Assembly (NCBI GenBank): GCA_018907035.1
Contig: JACCIC010000098.1
Coordinates: forward strand, 632,501 to 696,500
DNA length: 64,000 bases
Source of the DNA: Sycobia sp. Sy_11
Lineage: Eukaryota > Arthropoda > Insecta > Hymenoptera > Epichrysomallidae
Direction: 5' to 3'
Each line of letters opens with the position of its first letter. Within the stretch, counting starts at the first letter, position 1. Positions 14,285-25,268 of the stretch are shown here, one piece after another. The notes beneath the pieces were generated by a model, which did not search any database, was not told where the DNA came from, and was given only the letters and a program-made list of their open reading frames with translations. Made by a program: the position numbers and the translations under genes.

Positions 14285-16027
14285 AAAATAATTTTTATTG
14301 TTGAATAGAAATTTCTAATTCAATAATAACTCATGACCTCATTACGATTCTCCTGAAAATTCATTCCACAAAAAATGTAAGACGAATAAAACTGAGAATT
14401 TCATTGATAATAAATAATAGTTCAAAACAAATAACAGAATATTTTTTTAAAATAACTTATTACAGACATAAAAATATTGATGATTATAACTCATTATCAC
14501 ATAATAAATTTTTAAAAAATTATTATTTTACTTCTTGTTGAATTGTAAAAATATGATGATTAATATACCTTTAATCATTTGCTTGAAAAACATTTTATTT
14601 GTTAATTTGATATAAAAATCGAGTTAAAATATGAATTTTTAAATTTTCATGTTTAGTCGTTTTTTGTATGTAAATTAATCTCATCTGGAAGTGGATGTAT
14701 CATTTATTTGAAAATTTCACCCGCACGAAAAAGCTAATTAATAAATATGTGCGAATATTCTAAAGAATATTAGGTAGTAATTAATTATTAGATTGTATAA
14801 ATTAATAAATTTCTAATTACGTAAAATTTTATATTTTAATGCAAAATTTGAATAGAATTTTCATAAAAAAAAAAAAAATTCATTATGAAATTCAACGGCT
14901 GAAGATTTTTAATTGGAACATAACACATTGTAATACGTGACTCAATTGATAAAAAGTAGTAATATTTAATATTCGTCAGCCTCGAAATATTATTCTGCAT
15001 TTTTTTTATCTTTGAAACCAACACCAACAAATTGCATATATATATATATATATAACGACTTGCTTACAAAGAAAAAGTTGATCTGTAGAAGAAAAGATAT
15101 GCTGAAATAACATTCGTTTTACTTACTGACAATTAGAGTCACCGAGAGAAACTTTGAAATCCAAGCTACAATAGTTTGATTCTTTGCCACTACGTTAATT
15201 TGATCCAGCAAATTCAATTGTATATTAACGGTTTGCAGCTCCTAAAAATGAAATGGCGCTCGTTTGAATTTCGAAAAATTGAAGAAGAAAAGTGTACAAT
15301 GAAAATAATTCATGATTCGTAAACGCAAGTGACCAAAAATTATAGCAACTATTTAGTGCTCACAGCGTGCGTACGAGGAATTTTTCTTATTTTTCATTTC
15401 TTTTTTGTTTTTTTTTTTTTTTTTTTTTAATCAAAGTCAATTTGATGAAATTCTAAAAATTCGCGTTATCGTAACCGTCCGACAATTTAGTTTGAACCGC
15501 GCGTGGAGCAGAAAAGAAAAACAGGGGTGGGGAAAAAGGCGCGAAAAGCACTGCGCCAGCAGCGCTCGAACTATACGGCGGAGGCGCTAAGATAACGTTA
15601 AAATAATAGTAAAGGTAAAAAGGAGCAAAGGGAGCGAGGACTGTATAGAGCCATTCTCTCTTTCTCTCATACAGGCACACATAGAAAGAGAGAGAGAGAG
15701 CGAGAGAGAGGTGCGCACACACGCGCAAACACTCGCACTCACACCTGTCCAAATATATATATATATATATATGCTCACCAATATTTCTCGGTCCTGCAGG
15801 GTCCGGGGCGCGACGACGACGCTCGTTAAGGGGGGCGCCTCCTCGGCGCAAGACACAAAGACCTCATCGCCCTCCTTAATGTTTAAAGTCCTTGCAAATG
15901 TGGCGCTGAGGCAGAGGCTCGAGTTATCTGGGCTCGGCCTCGCGCACCAAGATAAGTAATAATTGACGTCATTGTGCGCCACTTTCGCGACGTTCGGCTG
16001 GAACAGAAAGAGAACACATGAAGGAGG

Positions 16028-16075
<48 letters not shown>

Positions 16076-16179
16076 CAGCGGGGCGTTTTGCGAGCGAACG
16101 AGAGGTATATAGGGGTGAAAAAAATACGACAAAGGACGGAATAAGACGGTGGGAATAGGTTATATATATATATACATAC

Positions 16180-16239
<60 letters not shown>

Positions 16240-16436
16240 TAGAAAATATTTTTAAGGAGAAACATTTTTCTAAAATTCTATTTCACTAAAAATAATTTGT
16301 ATTTTTTTAAAAAAATGACTGTCTTACGCATAATTTATTTCGTGTTATCAAAAATTTGTCCTATTGTAAGATAATAAAATATAAATTTTTAGACAATCAA
16401 CAATTATGTTAAAAAAAATTTTTACACTTTTGCAGG

Positions 16437-16496
<60 letters not shown>

Positions 16497-17444
16497 CATT
16501 GTACAGTTTCATTAAAATTTTTCGCTGACGCTGCAATTAGTAAATCATTAAGGATATTTAAAATACAGATTAGGATGTCAAATCTAAATTAAAAAAAAAG
16601 TAAATAAATAGCGTACATCATAAATCTCTATTATAAATAGCCAATTGATTAAGCTTGAATATTAGAAAGAGTAGATTTAATTAACAGTACAAGAAAAACG
16701 TAGGTACACCCGTTAATTATCTATTTTACACTAGCCCATAGATACTGAATATACAAATACATTAAGGCTTTTCATAATTACAATAATAGCAGTACGGATA
16801 TACTTTACGCCTTACGATGACCAAATACATATATGTCGCCCCTGTTGCGTTTTAAATATCTTAGGGATTTCCCCTCGTCCCAGGATGATTTTGCACCAAC
16901 TTGGGGATTTCCCCTCATGGATAGCACCGTCGATGCTCCTGCTCACCTGTATCGAACTCGACTCATTTATTGAATTGTATTGTCGCGTACCGTTAGATCT
17001 GTCGGGTATTCTCATGCGGAGGACGGGTCGAGTGATTGCCTGCCCTCCCCCCCCCTCCGCCGTTTCACGCCCACCGCACGTGCTCGAGCCACTCGCCCCG
17101 TGATGGGCACAAGTAAGAGGGGCTATAGTTACCGAAAAAAAATTTTTTTTTTTCGAAAAGAATTTTTCTTTTTCAAAACAGTTTATAGAAACCGTTGATA
17201 ACGAATTTTGTCATTTTGCCCTTACATCTAAATCGCTCTATATAAAACAGCTGTAAATTAATATCCAATATGTAACGATGTCATATAACAAGCATAAACT
17301 AAACAAATAAGTAATCGATTAAGTACGTAGACAAATAAATAAGACTCTGAACCAAAGAGGCAAAAAAAACATGATTTGTGCTGCTTCTATCGCTGCCTTT
17401 ATCATCCAGCGTGGGCATGCACATGCACTCTCTCAATGCGTTGT

Positions 17445-17514
<70 letters not shown>

Positions 17515-17812
17515 CCATTTTTGATCCATATTAACGCGACCGACATAAATAGCGATTTGACGCGATAGCATCGGCGATATATTTCACCACCCTCCGGCCT
17601 ATCAAAATTGCGTTATATAGGTATCGAAGAGGGGAGGGGGAGGGGCAGGCGAGCGAGAGTTCGCCGTTATAAATATACAGGAAAAGCCGAAAAACCGGAT
17701 GTGATTTTAACGGCATATAATCCCATCTATATAGGGCAGACTCGGTATAATATAATAGCTATGCGCGTTTTCAAGTCGCACAGATAATTCTCCTCGTTTG
17801 CTGTTTTCAGGC

Positions 17813-17879
<67 letters not shown>

Positions 17880-19207
17880 CATACATATACAAAATACGCC
17901 ATAATAATCTTTTCGGACGATTAATAAAGATTGCACGCCCGTCCCCATCAAGGGATCATGTGTGTTATACAAATGCGTATAATTAAAACATAAATCGATT
18001 TATTTGGCGTGTTACTGAAATGGGAGATTTCTATTGGTTTTTTTTTTCGAGTAAAATATGAGCAGCTGATCAAATTTGCCATATACACTTCTATTGATTA
18101 AATTAAATTATAATTCTTTTTTTTTTAATTCGTGTGTTTAATTAAATCAATTTTTAACTCATATTTTTATTTTTAATATTGATAGCAGAACAGCCGTTTT
18201 TGCAGACACGGAACGGTTACAGTAGGTTCATGTTGTACGTGTAGCATCATCCAAGTCCTACTAAATTTTTATACAAGTCAATTTAATATTATAAAATTCA
18301 GAGTAATCATAACTTGCTGTAGAAATTAAAAATTATAATTATCTTCGACGAAAATTTAATTTCTACTGGTTAAAAACTTCATTTGGAGAAAAAGAAAATG
18401 AATAGCATATTTAATATATTGTCCCACTATTTGAAATAAATGATCATATTTACGAAATCGCAGAAAATTTAAAAACAATATAGTAAATTAATTTTAAAAA
18501 ATTGTCTATATTTCAACATATAAATAAATATAATTATTACAGTGTTAAGAAAATAGGATATTTTTAATGCTTTGACAAAAACTTATACATGGTATTAATT
18601 TATTTACAAAAATATTTCATTGAGACTCTTTAAATAAAGATAAAGTATATTTATATATATTTGTCAATATTTGTCAATATTATATATATTTATCAATTTT
18701 TGGAATATAGCGATATAGTTTATATATTATATAGTACCGATACGAAAGATTTCTAGTCGTGATGTTACTCACTGTCGGCAATGACAATGACTTTTTTATC
18801 ATCGAAATTTGAGCGTGTCGTGATCTTTTTCAACCGACTTTTTGTCGGCTTTCCGCCGCAGCTCTTGCTGCTCGCATTCGCAGCTGTTTTTCAAAATTTC
18901 TCACGCGTGAATACCTTATATTATAAAGTGTTTTATTTATATATATATGTATATATATTTAAATATATGTGTAACTGTGTGGCGTGTAAATACAAGTGCA
19001 ATAATATTTAAAATATCTTCCAAAAACCAGTTTCGGATACATGAAAGGAAACCCGGTCATTTGGTGGTTATAACGTAAGTGGAAATTACATAAAAAATCA
19101 ATTGATAAACTTACCCGTGATGAGAATTTCCTTAGCCACTGTTCCGGCAAGTAGAGAAAACAATTGTTTACCGTGATGTATTTTATTATGAAACGTTCGT
19201 TCTGCAT
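2073..19207 (-). CDS. Pex1: Peroxisome biogenesis factor 1 (Pex1), AAA+ ATPase, 16 exons
   Basis: Pex1 forms a hexamer with Pex6 at the peroxisome and extracts the import receptor Pex5 for recycling (family knowledge). Coding exons in gene order: 19115-19207, 15779-15997, 15127-15241, 13790-14172, 11265-11785, 9842-10056, 9516-9672, 9100-9262, 8354-8513, 6484-6806, 5188-5252, 4975-5034, 3461-3647, 2510-2686, 2266-2372, 2073-2145. The sum is 3018 bases, or 1005 residues. The N-terminal domain is in exons 1-4 (FLYLP, LLDQI and YGRLE blocks). D1 has Walker A GSAGSGKT (about 480-487) and Walker B IIFFDD (about 540-545). D2 has GMPGTGKT (about 758-765), ILFFDE (about 813-818) and RPGR arginine fingers. 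The C-terminus ends KATLA, close to human KVTLA. It is shorter than the human protein (1283), mainly in the linkers. The start ATG at 19207 is chosen because homology begins there; an in-frame ATG at 19228 is possible. Exon 15 has a weak acceptor, taken as the first AG after its pyrimidine tract. Intron 6 appears to be GC-AG. Confidence 0.95.
2803..2855. repeat. (AT)n microsatellite in Pex1 intron 13
   Basis: An uninterrupted AT run of about 53 bases, about 120 bases from the exon at 2510-2686. Confidence 0.97.
3757..3784. repeat. Poly-A tract in Pex1 intron 12
   Basis: A run of adenines. Its plus-strand A orientation makes it poly-T in the sense of the gene, so it is not a poly-A tail of Pex1. 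Confidence 0.9.
5851..5995 (+). repeat. Dispersed repeat copy 1 (Pex1 intron 10)
   Basis: About 130-140 bases align by eye with 12525-12660. Shared blocks include TTTACG, GAGAG, GTAACAAG, TTCGTAAA, TTTTCGTACTA, CAAAGTTGC versus GAAAGTTGC, and GGTTAGA. Divergence is substantial, so this is an old interspersed repeat. Confidence 0.75.
6353..6386. repeat. Poly-A tract in Pex1 intron 10
   Basis: About 34 adenines in a row, close to the exon at 6484-6806. In the gene's orientation it is poly-T downstream of the donor. Confidence 0.95.
6995..7050. repeat. (AT)n microsatellite in Pex1 intron 9
   Basis: A TA run of about 55 bases. Confidence 0.95.
7244..7771. promoter_or_regulatory. Cluster of AGGTCA-type half-sites in Pex1 intron 9
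   Basis: TGACCTTGG at 7244-7252 and CCAAGGTC at 7260-7267 form a perfect 8-bp inverted pair. Further half-sites are AAGGTCA at 7409-7415, TGACCTTCA at 7471-7479 and TGACCT at 7766-7771. This core is bound by insect nuclear receptors such as the ERR and FTZ-F1 types (family knowledge). Function here is inference. Confidence 0.4.
8575..8631. repeat. (AT)n microsatellite in Pex1 intron 8
   Basis: A TA run of about 57 bases, some 60 bases upstream of the acceptor of the exon at 8354-8513. Confidence 0.97.
9370..9405. repeat. (AT)n microsatellite in Pex1 intron 7
   Basis: A TA run of about 36 bases, preceded by a short GT-rich stretch. Confidence 0.95.
9840..9841 (-). other. Non-canonical GC splice donor of Pex1 intron 6
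   Basis: On the minus strand the exon ends AAAG and the intron starts GCAAGT, the usual context of GC-AG introns. Using this donor with the acceptor before 9672 keeps the frame and gives the family block VDCK..KGKKVE. The nearby GT donor two codons' distance away (GTTACG) would shift the frame. Confidence 0.75.
10057..11264 (-). other. Pex1 intron 5, no other feature seen
   Basis: AT-rich intron with several poly-A/T tracts. ORFs are short and show no family motif. Confidence 0.7.
11880..11940. repeat. (ATC/ATT)n trinucleotide repeat in Pex1 intron 4
   Basis: Imperfect run of ATC and ATT units next to the exon at 11265-11785. Confidence 0.85.
12340..12480 (+). mobile_element. Decayed Penelope-like retroelement fragment
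   Basis: The plus-strand frame from about 12350 reads [15 protein letters not shown] and then [10 protein letters not shown]. This resembles the conserved YRKPT..(G/D)R(Y/F)LN..S.HP....K....(L/I)..RA block of Penelope-like elements, as remembered from the family. The frame is closed by a stop just upstream and loses similarity after about 45 residues, so it is a short relic inside Pex1 intron 4. It lies directly before one copy of a dispersed repeat, which may be part of the same element. A translated search would be needed to confirm the family. Confidence 0.5.
12525..12660 (+). repeat. Dispersed repeat copy 2 (Pex1 intron 4)
   Basis: It aligns with 5851-5995 in the same orientation. It begins about 50 bases after the Penelope-like fragment, so both copies may derive from a non-coding end of that element. 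Confidence 0.75.
14237..14281. repeat. (AT)n microsatellite in Pex1 intron 3
   Basis: A TA run of about 45 bases. Confidence 0.97.
16021..16072. repeat. (GA)n microsatellite
   Basis: A GATA/GA run just upstream of Pex1 exon 2, so the acceptor region of this intron carries a long CT tract in the gene's orientation. Confidence 0.95.
16160..16237. repeat. (TA)n with embedded (TACA)n
   Basis: Compound microsatellite: TA, then TACA units, then TA. Confidence 0.95.
16439..16493. repeat. (AT)n microsatellite
   Basis: A TA run of about 55 bases in Pex1 intron 1. Confidence 0.97.
16864..16914. promoter_or_regulatory. Pair of kappaB-like motifs in Pex1 intron 1
   Basis: GGGATTTCCCC at 16864-16874 and GGGGATTTCCCC at 16903-16914, starting 39 bases apart. 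Both fit the NF-kB/Rel consensus GGGRNNYYCC; insect Relish and Dif/Dorsal bind such sites (family knowledge). Activity is inferred. Confidence 0.5.
17446..17511. repeat. (AT)n microsatellite
   Basis: A TA run of about 66 bases, among the longest in the window. Confidence 0.97.
17814..17878. repeat. (AT)n microsatellite
   Basis: A TA run of about 65 bases with a single interruption near its end. Confidence 0.95.
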
Positions 19208-19935
19208 GACATTCAGATATACTTTCAAAAAATTCTATGGCCTCGATTGTATATAGTAAGTACGTCGATGTGAAACATGCGTGCTGTATGGTTTTATTCT
19301 ATATAATTAATATTATCATTATTAAATTATAACTTAAATTCATTGTGATTTCCAATATCAATGTTTACATCGGCTTTAGATATCGACACACTGATGCAAA
19401 CGTGTAAACTTTTATAATAAACATATGAACAGATATAAATAGAGAGATTTGAGAATGAAACTTATAGAGACAATTGCAAAATAACACATAAACATAAAAT
19501 TCGTTTAATCGTAAAAATACCTCTACGTGATGATGGTGGCTTTTATAGATAAATATACAAAGATAAGCTCGAAGGACGGGGAGAGAGAGAGAGAGAGAGA
19601 GAGGAGAATGAGTCTACAGTTAAAAACTATAAAACAGCCAAAAGATAGATAATATGTAATAATAAAATTAAACTTATGTTTTAAACCGAATGCGGCGATT
19701 GAGTGAACATTATAATTATAATAAAGGGAAGGAGAGTGTAAAGAAAGAGAGGGAGGGGACGAGAGAGAAAGAGAGAGCGAGCCAGACAGGCAGACAGACA
19801 GACAGACAGACAGACAAATAGACAGAGAACGGCGCACAACTTGATACATATTTATATCAATGCATTTACATATTAGCAATCATATAATATAATGAACCGC
19901 ATAACATTTTATCGTAGTTTCTAAGATAGAGTAGA

Positions 19936-19982
<47 letters not shown>

Positions 19983-21092
19983 GGGGAAAGAGAGATAGAG
20001 AACGGAAACCTTCGTAAGGTCGCACTGCAACGCGGGCCAAGACACCAGACACCGGGGCAAGAGAGAACGGCATAGCGATAAACATGATGCGATACACACA
20101 TATACTCTACCACGTCGCATTAATTTGTAATGCGTCTGCTCGGCAAGAGCGAGAGAATGAGCGAATGAGTAAGGGGGGGAGAGGCGTCTGTCTAAGAACA
20201 TACGGAGAAAAATGACAGTCAAATAAACGAACATATTGCAGACACAGATCTGCACGGATCCTGGCGGATCAGTCAGTTACGGAACTATTGTTTACAATTG
20301 CAATATATTTGTTTAAACGTGTTAGAAGTATAGAATTTAATAAAAAAAATTTGCATATGGAATTTCGTAGAATAAAACAATATTTAGTTAATCATTTTAA
20401 AGTTGTAACACGTATAATTTTACTTGAGATTTTGTATTAAACGTATACAAACTATAATAATAATCCTCCTATTTTTCTGTCAAAATTACATAATATCTTA
20501 ACAACCTACATTCATTCGTTCATTTCAAAATAATTATAAAAAAATTTTATAATTATCAAATTATCAAATATTTTACTTGAAATTCTCACTAAAAAATAGC
20601 CATAACATCGCCAATAAATCAAATATATCTTTTAATGCTTGCATTTATAATCAACAAGTATAAACATAAAATGTAGTAGTAAAAATAGAGTTCTAGAACA
20701 ATCACGTTTATTTCTTTGAATAAAAAATAAATATTCTAACGTATACAATTCTTTTAATTCAAGTATATTTGGTAGATGGGTAAAGAAAATTATGGATTAA
20801 ATTGAAGTCGATTAATTTATGTTTATGCATACTCAGAACAAATTGAAAGTACTGTAGAGAACAATTCGAGTCAGATTAATACTAGAAACAATTAGGAGCA
20901 AGTAAAAGCAGATAAAATAAAAATGCATATATGCATACATAGGAAAGAATACATAGAGGCATTGCCAGACACTGCATAAGATGTGCGAGTGCCTGCCAGG
21001 ACGTACTTTGCGTTCAACGACCGTCGCGCCTGACGCGTTCGGTGACGCGCTCCGGCCGCTCCCAAGATGTCGCCCTCTTCCCCCGTCGACCG
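19208..21092. other. Pex1 upstream region
   Basis: AT-rich, with GA-rich stretches at 19583-19602 and 19740-19820 and a (GACA)n stretch near 19790-19815. No exon was recognised. A Pex1 5' UTR exon reaching the GC-rich island near 21 kb is possible but I found no clear splice donor for it. Confidence 0.5.
19930..19978. repeat. (GA)n microsatellite
   Basis: A GA run of about 48 bases. Confidence 0.95.
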
Positions 21093-21250
21093 ATTGGCCG
21101 CCGCCGGCAGCGCTCCGCCAATCCGCGGCCACCCCAACGGTCTTCGGGATTATTTTGAACGAGCGTCAACTTCAGTTGCACGTAACGTACACGCACGAAC
21201 GGCCGCCGACATGAGATTTTAACGAATCCCGAAAGTGTTATATACATATA
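20980..21250. promoter_or_regulatory. GC-rich island between Pex1 and CycB3, candidate shared promoter
   Basis: The only strongly GC-rich block in the head-to-head gap between the two genes, rich in CpG and carrying CCAAT boxes in both orientations. A bidirectional promoter is the simplest reading, but no transcript evidence is available. Confidence 0.5.
21093..21159 (+). promoter_or_regulatory. CycB3 promoter candidate: two CCAAT boxes and a CHR-like TTTGAA
   Basis: Inverted CCAAT (ATTGG) at 21093-21097, CCAAT at 21118-21122 and TTTGAA at 21154-21159. In animal cyclin B promoters, NF-Y binds paired CCAAT boxes and the MuvB subunit LIN54 binds a downstream CHR (TTYGAA) (established knowledge). 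The order and spacing here are similar; the link to CycB3 depends on the predicted 5' UTR intron. Confidence 0.5.
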
Positions 21251-21513
21251 TATCTTCCCTTATACAACACCATCAGACAGTGAAGATATTAACGATTTTT
21301 ACCACTAGTTCTCACGCTCTCTCTCTCTCTCTCTCCTCTCCTTTTCCCATCCTCTTCCTCTCTCCTTATCCCTTTCTTTTTTTTTTGTTTAGTTAATCAT
21401 ATACGCTTCGCCATCCATATAAATAAATGACGACGTTTTAAGTCACCAAGGTTCGAAGAGGGAAAAGTCTGTTTCCAACTGTGAGTGGGAGAAATAAACA
21501 CGCGGAAAGGCAG
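21160..21513 (+). other. CycB3: Predicted 5' UTR exon of CycB3
   Basis: A strong donor CAG|GTAAGG ends the exon at 21513. A good acceptor (pyrimidine-rich, TTTCAG) ends at 22617, leaving 37 bases of UTR before the ATG at 22655. The exact 5' end is unknown and is set here just after the CHR-like motif. Confidence 0.4.
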
Positions 21514-21933
21514 GTAAGGAATTCCAAGCAGATTTTCGTTAACATTCATTTTGATACAAAATAATCTATCGATCGCGGTTGCACAACGTGTTTTCGAAGT
21601 GTGTAATTATCATTTTTTTTTTCAATTTGCGAAAATCCAAGGACGCCGAAAATCTAGGAAGGATTTTCATTCCCGCGCGATTTTCCATCTAATAGTGCGT
21701 CGCGAACGCGTGTGCGTGCTCAATTTTTCACTCGTATCTCAGTTTTTTTTGACTGAACTTTTAGTTAATTTTTCATGGATCTGATAGTGTTGGCCATCGC
21801 GAATGCACGATGCACAATAAAAATTACGGGGATGCTCTCGGAGCTCAGCGTTGGTCGATCGCTTTTTTGGGGAGCCTGCGACGGTTACGCAAGTTACGTC
21901 GTTGCCATACGCTCCGCAAGCATCGACAAGCTT

Positions 21934-21935
<2 letters not shown>

Positions 21936-21988
<53 letters not shown>
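21936..21988. repeat. (AT)n microsatellite
   Basis: A TA run of about 53 bases, within the predicted 5' UTR intron of CycB3. Confidence 0.97.
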
Positions 21989-22654
21989 GTAGCCGTGCTC
22001 ACGACGTTTTCCCTTTTCCAATGTAAATTGAAGATTTTCTCGTTTCAGTATTCATGGAATTTCAATTTAACGAAAAGAATATTAGCTATTTTGGTGTGAT
22101 AATTGAAAGTATGAATCACAGTTTTCTGTGCTACAGACCTATTTTTTATATGTTTTGCGTTCTTAGTTAAAAAAAATACTATGCAGAATCGTAAATTTAA
22201 GTACAGAAAGAATATTTAATTACTTGTTCTGAATATCTAAAGATGTAAATTATGTAAATTAGATTATGTTCTTACATTTCATATTATTGTGATATATTAA
22301 ACACAAGATTGTCTTGCTATAAAGTTATAAGTTAAATTACACAACAACAATATATTTATTAAAATTATGAAAAGAGAATCAATATATAAATTGTTTTAGC
22401 CATTAAATTTTTATACTTAAATAATTAATAATCTAGCTCCACTGAAGGTATTACTTCTAAAAATAATTAAGTTTTAGTCTCAGAATTAGAATACTTTTTC
22501 CATTTCAATGAATTAAATATATCCAGATTTCAGAAACGTTAGCAATATTTAAAATAGAACAAACAAAAAATCACTAATGAAAAAATATAATAAAATTTAC
22601 CTGATTTAATGTTTCAGAGCTAAGGTATAATCTTCGGGGCCTTCCATCTTTGTG

Positions 22655-23628
22655 ATGGCACCGCCTAAAGTACTAAATGGGCAAACTAAAAATGTAACCA
22701 TAAACAATGTCTCTGGAGTAGTTACAAGACGAGGATTGGCTAATCGACAACAAAATGTTGTTAATGACTCAAACAAACATCAACCAATCTTGTTCAAAGA
22801 CACAAGAATCAAGCGTAAAGCTGATGCGTCTCCATTAAAAGATAAAATGACAAAACGATCAGCGCTTGGCAACATCACAAACGTAATTTTGACATTTTTA
22901 TAAATAATGATTAAAGTGTATTATTATAAAGTTTATATCAAATTATTTTAGGCCATTGGAAAGACAATTGGTGTACAACTACAAGATGTTAAGAAAGCAA
23001 CGAAGAAAGTTACTATACTTAGCCAGCCTGTTAGACCTGTTACTCAAACTACAACTAGTACATTAAGGACTTTAGATAAAATATTAGCCAAGCCTGAAAG
23101 CAATGTTCCATCAAAACAAAGCAAAGTGGTACGTGTGAAGCCACCAGTAAAGAAAGAAGAAGAAAAGGCGGAAGTTCCCAGTAAGGTTATTAATGTAAGA
23201 CAAAGTTTAGATTTAGAAAAATCAGACGATAGTTCTTTATATGTCAGTGCCTTAGAATCCCTTTCAGAGGAAAATGGCAAACGACTGTCTAGGTCAAGCA
23301 AAGTAAGTTTTTCTATGTCTTAAGTTAGTCAGTAAAATTTTTGCACTAAAGTAGTACCTTATTTTTTCTTTAAGTATCAATGAAAATAGATGTTTTTTTT
23401 TTTAAAACAAATTTTCTTGAAATCGACAATCATTTGCCTCAGCTCATGAAATTTCTCGTTTGAACGCGTTAATTGTCTTTTAAACATTAATTTTATTAAT
23501 TACACAATATGAGCCACTTGAACGTTTTTGCATCTTAATAACATAACCTTACTACTCGATTCTTCACGTGCGCAAAGATGCGAAGTACAATGATTCCCCC
23601 ACTACTGCATGTTACAGCATATATAGTT

Positions 23629-23723
<95 letters not shown>

Positions 23724-25268
23724 TAACTAACAAATCTTTACGGGTATTTCTTATGACTATATGTAAAATAAATTATTAAATTTTTTACTTTTTCTATACA
23801 ATATAAATAAATAATGAAAAATTTTTAAAAACAAATGACATAAATTTAATAGATAATAAAATTGTAAATTAATAATTATTTTGTCGAGTATTGATTAACA
23901 TTTAAACTAAATCGTTTCAGATCCAGGATAAAAAAGCCGCGGAGAAAATACCCACAGTGGTGGTTTCAATTGAACAGACTACCATAGCTCTTCCTGTTCA
24001 TAAAAGCGAGCCCCCAAAGAAAGTACTGCCTGCCGGTGTACAATGGGATTTCGACGCCGAAAACTGGTCGGACCCGTACCAGGTTTCGCATTATGCGATG
24101 GATATATTCGAGTATCTAAAAGAGAGAGAACAGCTATTTCTTATCAATGATTACATGGAGCGCCAGGTATGCCTGTCGCGCTGGATGCGCTCGCTCCTAG
24201 TCGACTGGATGGTCGCCGTCCAAGAGTCATTTGAGCTTAATCATGAAACGCTTTATTTGGCTGTGAAACTTGTCGATTTATATCTGACTAAAGTTACCGT
24301 AGGCAAAGAAACGCTGCAGTTGCTGGGTGCTGCTAGTCTTCTCATCGCTAGTAAATTTGACGTAAGACCATAGTTTTCGAATTTTATGATCGGGACTTCT
24401 TACAATTCACGATAACATTCCAAGTACAAATTGTTAAAATATATGTTTTTACAGGAAAGAATTCCTCCAATGATAGAAGACTTCTTGTATATATGTGACG
24501 GGGCTTATTCACATCGAGAATTAACTAGGATGGAAATAAGTGTATTGAAAGTAATGGATTTCGATCTTGGAATTCCTTTGTCTTATAGATTTTTACGGCG
24601 TTATGCGAGGGTTTGTATTTTATAAGTTATTAAAATTGTGAATTTATTGATAATCAGAAAATCGATTTACGAAGAATATAATTAATTAATTAATTACCAA
24701 TTATTTATAAAACTTAGTGTGCGAAGGTATCCATGCCGACTTTGACGTTAGCTCGATACATTTTGGAGTACTCGTTAATGGACTATGGTACGGTATCGTT
24801 TAGCGATAGTAAAATGGCTGCTGCTTCACTGTATATAGCGTTAAAAATGAAAGATCTTGGTGGCTGGACGTCAACGTTAGAATATTACACAGGCTACAAA
24901 CTTTCTGACTTTAAAAGTATCGTGCTTACCCTAAATGACGGCCTACATAAGAAACACAAAGAAGCCATTTCAACGGTTAGAAATAAATATAGTCACAAGT
25001 AAGTTATTTTGGTTGCATTATTCCATATAAAAATAACTAAAGAGTAGAAAGATAATTCTTAATCAAAACGTATAAACGATATAATCGCTTTCGACGACTT
25101 CTTATTCTATTCGAAAATAATTGATTAATAAGGATAGATTGATGATATAAATATTAAAGGTAAATGTTTTAATGATATGTATTTAATTTTAAAAAAATGT
25201 TTTTCAGAATATTTTTTGAAGTAGCAAAGGTGCCATTAAAGGATGATGCAGATTTATTTAAGTCCTAA
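22655..25268 (+). CDS. CycB3: G2/mitotic-specific cyclin B3, 6 coding exons
   Basis: Cyclin B3 activates Cdk1 late in mitosis and meiosis and promotes anaphase; it is destroyed by the APC/C (family knowledge). Exons are 22655-22882, 22952-23302, 23921-24361, 24455-24610, 24718-24998 and 25208-25268. The first four introns are phase 0 and the fifth phase 2, giving 505 residues. The destruction box RSALGNITN (68-76) fits RxxLxxxxN. A basic, low-complexity N-terminal region follows (about 77-235). The cyclin N-box contains MRSLLVDWMVAVQ (about 282-294) and LLIASKFD. The C-terminal fold begins near the exon-5 junction (ARCAKVSMPTL). KEREQ, RQVCLSRWMR and the N-terminal layout favour B3 over cyclins A and B. 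ATG 22655 is chosen: it is the first ATG after the predicted acceptor and 67 residues before the D-box. Confidence 0.95.
23629..23722. repeat. (CT)n(GT)n compound microsatellite in CycB3 intron 2
   Basis: About 25 bases of CT followed by about 70 bases of GT. Confidence 0.97.

Larger units (their letters stand above)
15998..19114 (-). other. Pex1 intron 1, with GC-richer islands
   Basis: A 3.1-kb intron between the first two coding exons. It holds several microsatellites and two islands of more complex, GC-richer sequence. One at about 16800-17110 carries the kappaB-like pair and a CACGTG E-box near 17077. The other, about 17520-17760, has a TATAAATA motif near 17670. Either could be an enhancer or an alternative promoter. 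No coding exon was recognised. Confidence 0.6.

Noticed and set aside
15587..16193. Ser/Leu- and Tyr/Ile-repeat proteins
   Set aside because: They are translations of (GA)n and (AT)n microsatellites; only 15779-15997 is a real exon.
21014..21247. Coding first exon of Pex1 or CycB3 in the GC-rich island
   Set aside because: Pex1 homology starts at 19207 and CycB3 at 22655, and no frame in the island continues into either.
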